Assembly (NCBI RefSeq): GCF_037975245.1
Contig: NC_092563.1
Span: forward strand, 7,933,501 to 7,997,500
DNA length: 64,000 nt
Reading direction: 5' to 3'
Origin: Apostichopus japonicus
Lineage: Eukaryota > Echinodermata > Holothuroidea > Aspidochirotida > Stichopodidae
Shown here: one piece after another, positions 59,201 through 64,000 of the stretch
How the letters are laid out: each line of letters starts with the position of its first letter
How positions within the stretch are numbered: the first letter of the stretch is position 1
Notes under the pieces: generated by a model
Databases searched by the model: none
What the model was told of the DNA's origin: nothing
Seen by the model: the letters and a program-made list of their open reading frames with translations, nothing else
Made by a program: the position numbers and the translations under genes

Positions 59201-61333
59201 GTCCCGAATGATATGGCAGTTTGTCACATTTCTACGTGAAATTCTCAAAATGCTATTAACATCTATCACTTTATCTCCAATTTTGGTATTTGTGAGAAAA
59301 TGTGGAAACCAGCAAACAATTTTCCAATTCTTATAGGACCTAAAGAGATGAATTGTAAAATACCTTGCATCTGTCCATTTTTTTATGTTTTCACAAATTT
59401 TTATGGATTTTTGTCAAGGAGGAAATAGGTTGATATATTGTTTTTACCTGATGCCCAAATGCATGGTTCCGGAAATTACTCTAAAAGCCGGAACGCTTCT
59501 TTAATTACTGTCCTAGCCCGACAGAAGACAACTTGTGATGCTGTGCAAGCTACATAAATGCAATGCTGCAATGGTATACAATGTAACATGAAGGTACACA
59601 TAAAACTCTATACATAAAACTAAATATGATAAACCGTAACAGCAGATTTGATATGAAAATCTGGTGGAGGGGAGGGGGGGGGGTGCGGGATTAGCAGATG
59701 AGGGCAACAGTATTTTTCACTTGAGAAATTAATCCTGTCACTCTGCCAAATAATTGTCTTCTATTAGTAGTCTGTTATTTGCAAGTTAGATCGCCAGTCA
59801 ATGGAAGAGGACCTTTTTCTTTTCTTTTTTAGCTGTTTTTTATGACAAATAAATTTCTTTGAAATGGTTTGGACCTACAGACAGGAGCACCACCATTTGT
59901 TGCTGTACATTTTTATAAAATGTAAAAGTTGTCTTCAATTTTAATACCCAGTATTGCTTTCAATTGTTGCAGCATTCAAAATGTATGCATTAAAAATGAC
60001 GTTAAACTTGTAGCACTATACCCATGGCAGGTATTCAAAATAATACAAAATTACCTGACAAGAGTTGCTCACCATACATGAAAGGCACAATTTTAAGGTG
60101 CTAAGGGACAAGATCCAATTCCCTCCCCAACCCCCACGCCCTCCCTTCCTTCAACCACACAATGGCTTCTAATTTTACTAAAATTAATAGAACATGCAAC
60201 TACTTTAAATGAATACCACATTATGGTTTAACTTTGATTATATATTATGTTATATGGCAGAAACAAGGTAGAAAACCAAAAAAAATTAAGAATATTAGAA
60301 CACTAGGAACCCAGGCCTTAAGCCAGTACACAATAGAAATTTTTAATTTAGCCCGTCAAAACCAGTAACAGAATATTACTTATTTTTTTGTTTTTGTTTT
60401 AATATAGCATCATATAGAGGGATTTCTCCCAAATCCTCTTTTGAAACAAAGTCTGTGGTCTAAGTTTTTTTTATATATATTTTTTGTTTGTTTGTTTTTT
60501 GGCCAAGTTATCTCTTTTCCTCCTTTTCATCACATGTGGTAGTGACCTGCTAACATAATACTTAAATTGCTACAAAATGGCAGACATACTTTAAAGACAT
60601 CACAATTTTAAACTCAGTTCTGTTTAACCTGTAGCTTTCCTTAAGGTTATTTGAGACAAAACAATATATATATCTAATTAAAAAATAGGAAAACGAAAAA
60701 AAAATAGTTAAAATTACAAGCAGTTTTTAGGTTTAGTTTGAATGACTGACTTATCCACAATTTATATTTATCTGATGGTGGAAGCTCTAGGTAAGCCGAG
60801 GAATGATATGAATACCAGTTATAGTTAAAATTTTAAGAAGTTGTTATATTTCCATTAATTTCCAAATTTTACTCTTAAAAAGATTTAATAAGTTAAGAGA
60901 AATTATATTCTAAGATCTAAAGGAATACAGATCCATAGATAAATATTGCTTTCTTTACCAAAGAAAAGAATGGCCCAGTGTGTATAATAAGGTTAAAATA
61001 CAGTAACTTTAAAACTAAGAAGGTAAAATAGGTTTTAAACTTCAAGTGTTGGTTTTTATGTTTGTTTTGTTTTATTAAGTTAAATATTTGCAAAGTTTCA
61101 TCAAATGTTATAAACAAGACACAAACGTTTTTTCAGGGTTTTTTGCCACATCAGATTATTATTTAAGCACATTGCTGGTAAAAAGTAACACATTTAACAT
61201 TCGCATTCAGTTTTCTAAAAATTAATTCAAATATTCACCACGTATGTCTAATTATCATCATCATCATCAACAACACCCATTCAAACGCACACGCACACAC
61301 ACAAACACAACAGTCACACTCGATGCAAAGCTG
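56201..61333 (-). other. Probable long 3' UTR and flank of TP53INP
   Basis: About 5 kb of AT-rich sequence with no recognisable exon, many ATTTA-like motifs and a CATA run at 56333-56349. A minus-strand AATAAA at about 56263 would give a UTR of about 5 kb, close to the convergent gene's end. A 12-bp minisatellite lies at 58308-58381, and a G run at 59670-59682. Confidence 0.4.
58308..58381 (+). repeat. 12-bp minisatellite AATAAGGTGACC
   Basis: Six near-perfect units alternating GGTGACC and GGCGACC. It stays open in one frame as a four-residue NK(V/A)T repeat, but the surrounding frame lacks any gene-like sequence. Confidence 0.9.
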
Positions 61334-63766
61334 TTATCGTGGTTGCTTGGTGAAAGCTGGCGAATTGTTGACCATGTTTCGATGATGGCGGCGCTTGGTT
61401 CCTAAACTCTGTTGATGTACTACTTTATTCTGTCTCTCTAGCGTGTTACGACTCAAGAGCTTCCGTTGAGATTTCCTGGCCTTATCGACCTGTTCTATAG
61501 AAAACTGAGACGTCTGCTGGATACCGAGGCGAGCTGCAACCGCGGCCGCACGCTGGGACGGTCTGCCGGACGTCTGCCGTACTCTTAGGTTGTGGCAGCT
61601 GAGAATGAAGAATAATTTATCCTGAACAGAATCATTTTCAAACGACACGAAAAGAATCGGGGAAATCGAATGGGGACTCTTAGAAGAATTGATCAGACTG
61701 GTGAGAAGGAAAGTAGAGAAGATGCCTTTCAGGCAAAATTTTTCTTTGTGACGATGAAAGATATTTGTCAAGATATCATCGCAGTCTGGTGACGATGCAT
61801 ATAGTGAAGGTATACATGGTACCACACGTCTTCAGAAATTTATGGTTTTATACAACAACAAAATTATCAAAATCAGGTACGACTTAATTAGCCATTTAAT
61901 GTTTATTGATAAACTGAAAAACCCAGTTCTAAGGGTAAAGATGTTATATTAATGCAACGATTTGATGTTTGAATGCATTTTTTTATTTATTTGCTGCAAT
62001 TAGTGTGTAGCACTAAGTGGTTTTATTTTGATATTATTCTATGAAATACTGATGAAATCTATGAATCTCCCATGCTTAATATCTGCATCAGTGATACAAC
62101 AATCCGAAACACATTTTTTTCCTAACATTATCAAATTTGAGACAAACCAACCTGGAAAGTCAGCCACTTACCGTTTTGTTACTTGGTTGTTTCTGACTTG
62201 CTTTGGTCGTTGAGCTTTTCGCCTCGGTGTTCTATTCTCCTGGTTTTTACCTTTTCCAACATATACAGACATACTCGGATGCTCTATTAATAAATCTTCC
62301 ATAGGACTGGTTGCTAAATGTTCATGTGTGTGACCACTGGCAGTAAAACAGGGTGGCGGGGTGACAAACCAACTTTCTTCTAACCCTTTATTACTAAACT
62401 TTCCTCTAATACGGCATTCACTAGGACAAGGTGGTACACGATCTTCATCTGTAAAGAGAATATTAATCAGAAGATTTGTCAAGAAAAAAAAAGAAGAAGC
62501 TTGGTGTACTTTTTATGTATAATTTGTCTTTCTTATTATTTTGGCCAGACTTGTACAAACGATTTCTACCCGAAATAAGAAGATAAGATGGATTAAAACT
62601 AATTGGGAGGAGGGGGGGGGGGGTGTGAGAGGGGAAGTAGGTTTCCTCTCACTAATCTGGAACAATCACATGCTGGTTGAAACAGATTCCCTTAATTATA
62701 ATCTTTTCCATCATGTGTTTGTTTATATTGGTAGCAGGTAAAAGATATGTTTGCAAAGTAATTGTAATGAAAGAAAAAACTAACATTAAAAAAAAAAACA
62801 TCCAGAAACTCCATTAATCATTTACAAAAGAACTAACCTGATCCTTAATTGAAAACATGTTAAGATTTTAGGTTTAAAATACACAATTAAACTATATGTG
62901 GACTTTCAGTTTTCTTGAAAATTTTGACCTTTACTTTTCAGTCTTTGGTATACAGTTTGTGGCTGAATTTGCTAGTTGTGGTATGTGGGAGAGAACCCAG
63001 ATACATAATTGAAAACATGTAAAGATTTTCATTTTAAAATACAGATCTATTAAACTATTTTGGACTTTCAGTTTTCTCAAAAATGTTGACCTTTGCTTGA
63101 ACAGTCTTTGGTATACAGTGTGTGGTTGAAATTTGATTGTTGTGGTATGTTAGAGAGAACCCAGATTCTACTGTAGGTGGATCTATCATAAAAAAATTAA
63201 AAAAAGGTGCACTAAATATACTGTATGTATGTGGTCTTTGAATATGCAATGAGTCTATTTCACACCCTACCATAATGTCAACTAAAATAATGAAATTTGC
63301 ATAATTGTGTTATTTACTCAATTTAACAGAACTACACCTATAACCTCACATGAGCATGCCCCACTGTTAGATCAGTACTTTGTGACCAATGGGAGATACC
63401 GTATTATTACCCTAACCTCAAACATTCTGGAAAAAATATTGATTGCAACTTTAGAGGGCTTAATATTTTCTTTTTAAATTACATCCACAAGAAAGTAAAT
63501 CATAGATATTACAAAAAACAAGAACATACATTACATGTCTAGTCAAGTTTGCACTAATTGTTTTTCTCTCCTTCTAATTACTTACTCGTTACATCAACGA
63601 GAACCCAATCATCTTCATCCTCCTGAACTTCCATCGGTTCAGCCAATTTTCTTGATTCCTCCTCCTTCTCTTCCTTTGTCCTGGACTCCTGATGCTGTGT
63701 CTCAGGCTGCTCCTCAGCTGCTGGTGTCACAGCACCAAAGAAATACTCGGATAGTGAACTAAGCAT
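61334..63766 (-). CDS. TP53INP: Tumor protein p53-inducible nuclear protein 1/2 homologue
   Basis: Three coding exons on the minus strand: 63766-63586, 62448-62172 and 61598-61334 (240 residues, the length of human TP53INP1). Phases agree. The LC3-interacting region is at residues 51-58 (acidic EDD then W54-V-L-V57-D). Conserved blocks follow: EESWFVTPPPCFTA and SPMEDLLIEHPSMSVY. The C-terminal part is basic (TPRRKAQRPKQ; KARKSQRKLLSRNTLERQNK). Vertebrate members shuttle between nucleus and autophagosomes, bind LC3/GATE16 and co-activate transcription. Here a single gene stands for the vertebrate pair. The region above 63766 is 5' UTR or promoter. The C-terminus beyond the shared QRKLLSRNTLERQN block differs from vertebrates. 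Confidence 0.94.
62849..63167. repeat. Two direct copies of a ~160-bp unit in TP53INP intron 1
   Basis: ATTGAAAACATGT(T/A)AAGATTTT, TGGACTTTCAGTTTTCT, CAGTCTTTGGTATACAGT and GAGAGAACCCAGAT occur at about 62849 and again at about 63008. Several small indels separate the copies. Confidence 0.82.
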
Positions 63767-64000
63767 CTTGGGATCAGTACGTTGATTGAGTTTAAACCGG
63801 TGGTTAAGTTATTACTCAAGCAGAAGACTGTATAACTGTAGATTAGTACTCCAGCAGAAGATGTATAACTGTAGATAGAGACAGAAATAAAAAGTCTAAT
63901 GTCTTGGCAGGTAAACAGACCATATTTCCTTGCCCATGGCAAGCCCTGTAGAAACTCTGACTGTACATTTATAATTATCTGACTACTTATTATAAGACTC

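Noticed and set aside
61334-61825. 163-residue minus-strand frame as a single exon
   Set aside because: Similarity to TP53INP begins only after the acceptor at 61599-61600; the upstream part is intron.

Overview
This 64 kb window is animal nuclear DNA. It is AT-rich and carries intron-split genes with GT-AG junctions, tRNA-derived SINEs, LINE 3' ends, several DNA transposons and many minisatellites. The genes and their order suggest a marine invertebrate, probably a deuterostome such as an echinoderm; the species cannot be fixed from sequence alone. Exons were assembled by hand from similarity, splice sites and reading phase. All phases close across the six gene models, so most exon edges are firm. 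UTRs, first non-coding exons and polyA sites are only approximate.

Layout: (1) 1-9530, minus strand: a TRAF7-like RING / TRAF zinc finger / coiled-coil / WD40 E3 ligase whose 3' end lies outside the window. (2) 9.5-15.7 kb: no gene recognised, but a transposon with a perfect 9-bp target duplication (12814-13577) and a LINE 3' fragment (13980-14460). (3) 15901-18529, minus: NDUFB9, a respiratory complex I subunit of the LYR family. (4) 18687-23091: a 4.4 kb non-autonomous DNA transposon with 87-bp terminal inverted repeats and a 9-bp target duplication. It contains a 461-bp copy of the 3' end of the neighbouring NDUFB9 gene. (5) 23225-29113, plus: URI1, a prefoldin-like RPB5 interactor. (6) 34472-42882, minus: cyclin E, with both phosphodegron-like motifs. 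(7) 46995-55514, plus: a BtpA-family TIM-barrel protein. (8) 61334-63766, minus: a TP53INP1/2 family autophagy and nuclear protein.

NDUFB9 and URI1 are head to head; without the transposon their start codons would be only about 280 bp apart, so the element sits in a probable shared promoter. Cyclin E and the BtpA-family gene are also divergent. URI1/cyclin E and BtpA/TP53INP are convergent pairs. URI1, cyclin E and TP53INP lie together here, whereas in human URI1 neighbours CCNE1 and TP53INP1 neighbours CCNE2, so the window may preserve the arrangement from before vertebrate genome duplication.

The most notable non-genic items are the gene-capturing transposon, a complete hammerhead-ribozyme core at 52003-52041 after three tandem repeats, a hAT-type insertion abutting a splice donor of the TRAF7-like gene, and a URI1 intronic minisatellite that has multiplied the exon 5 splice donor.
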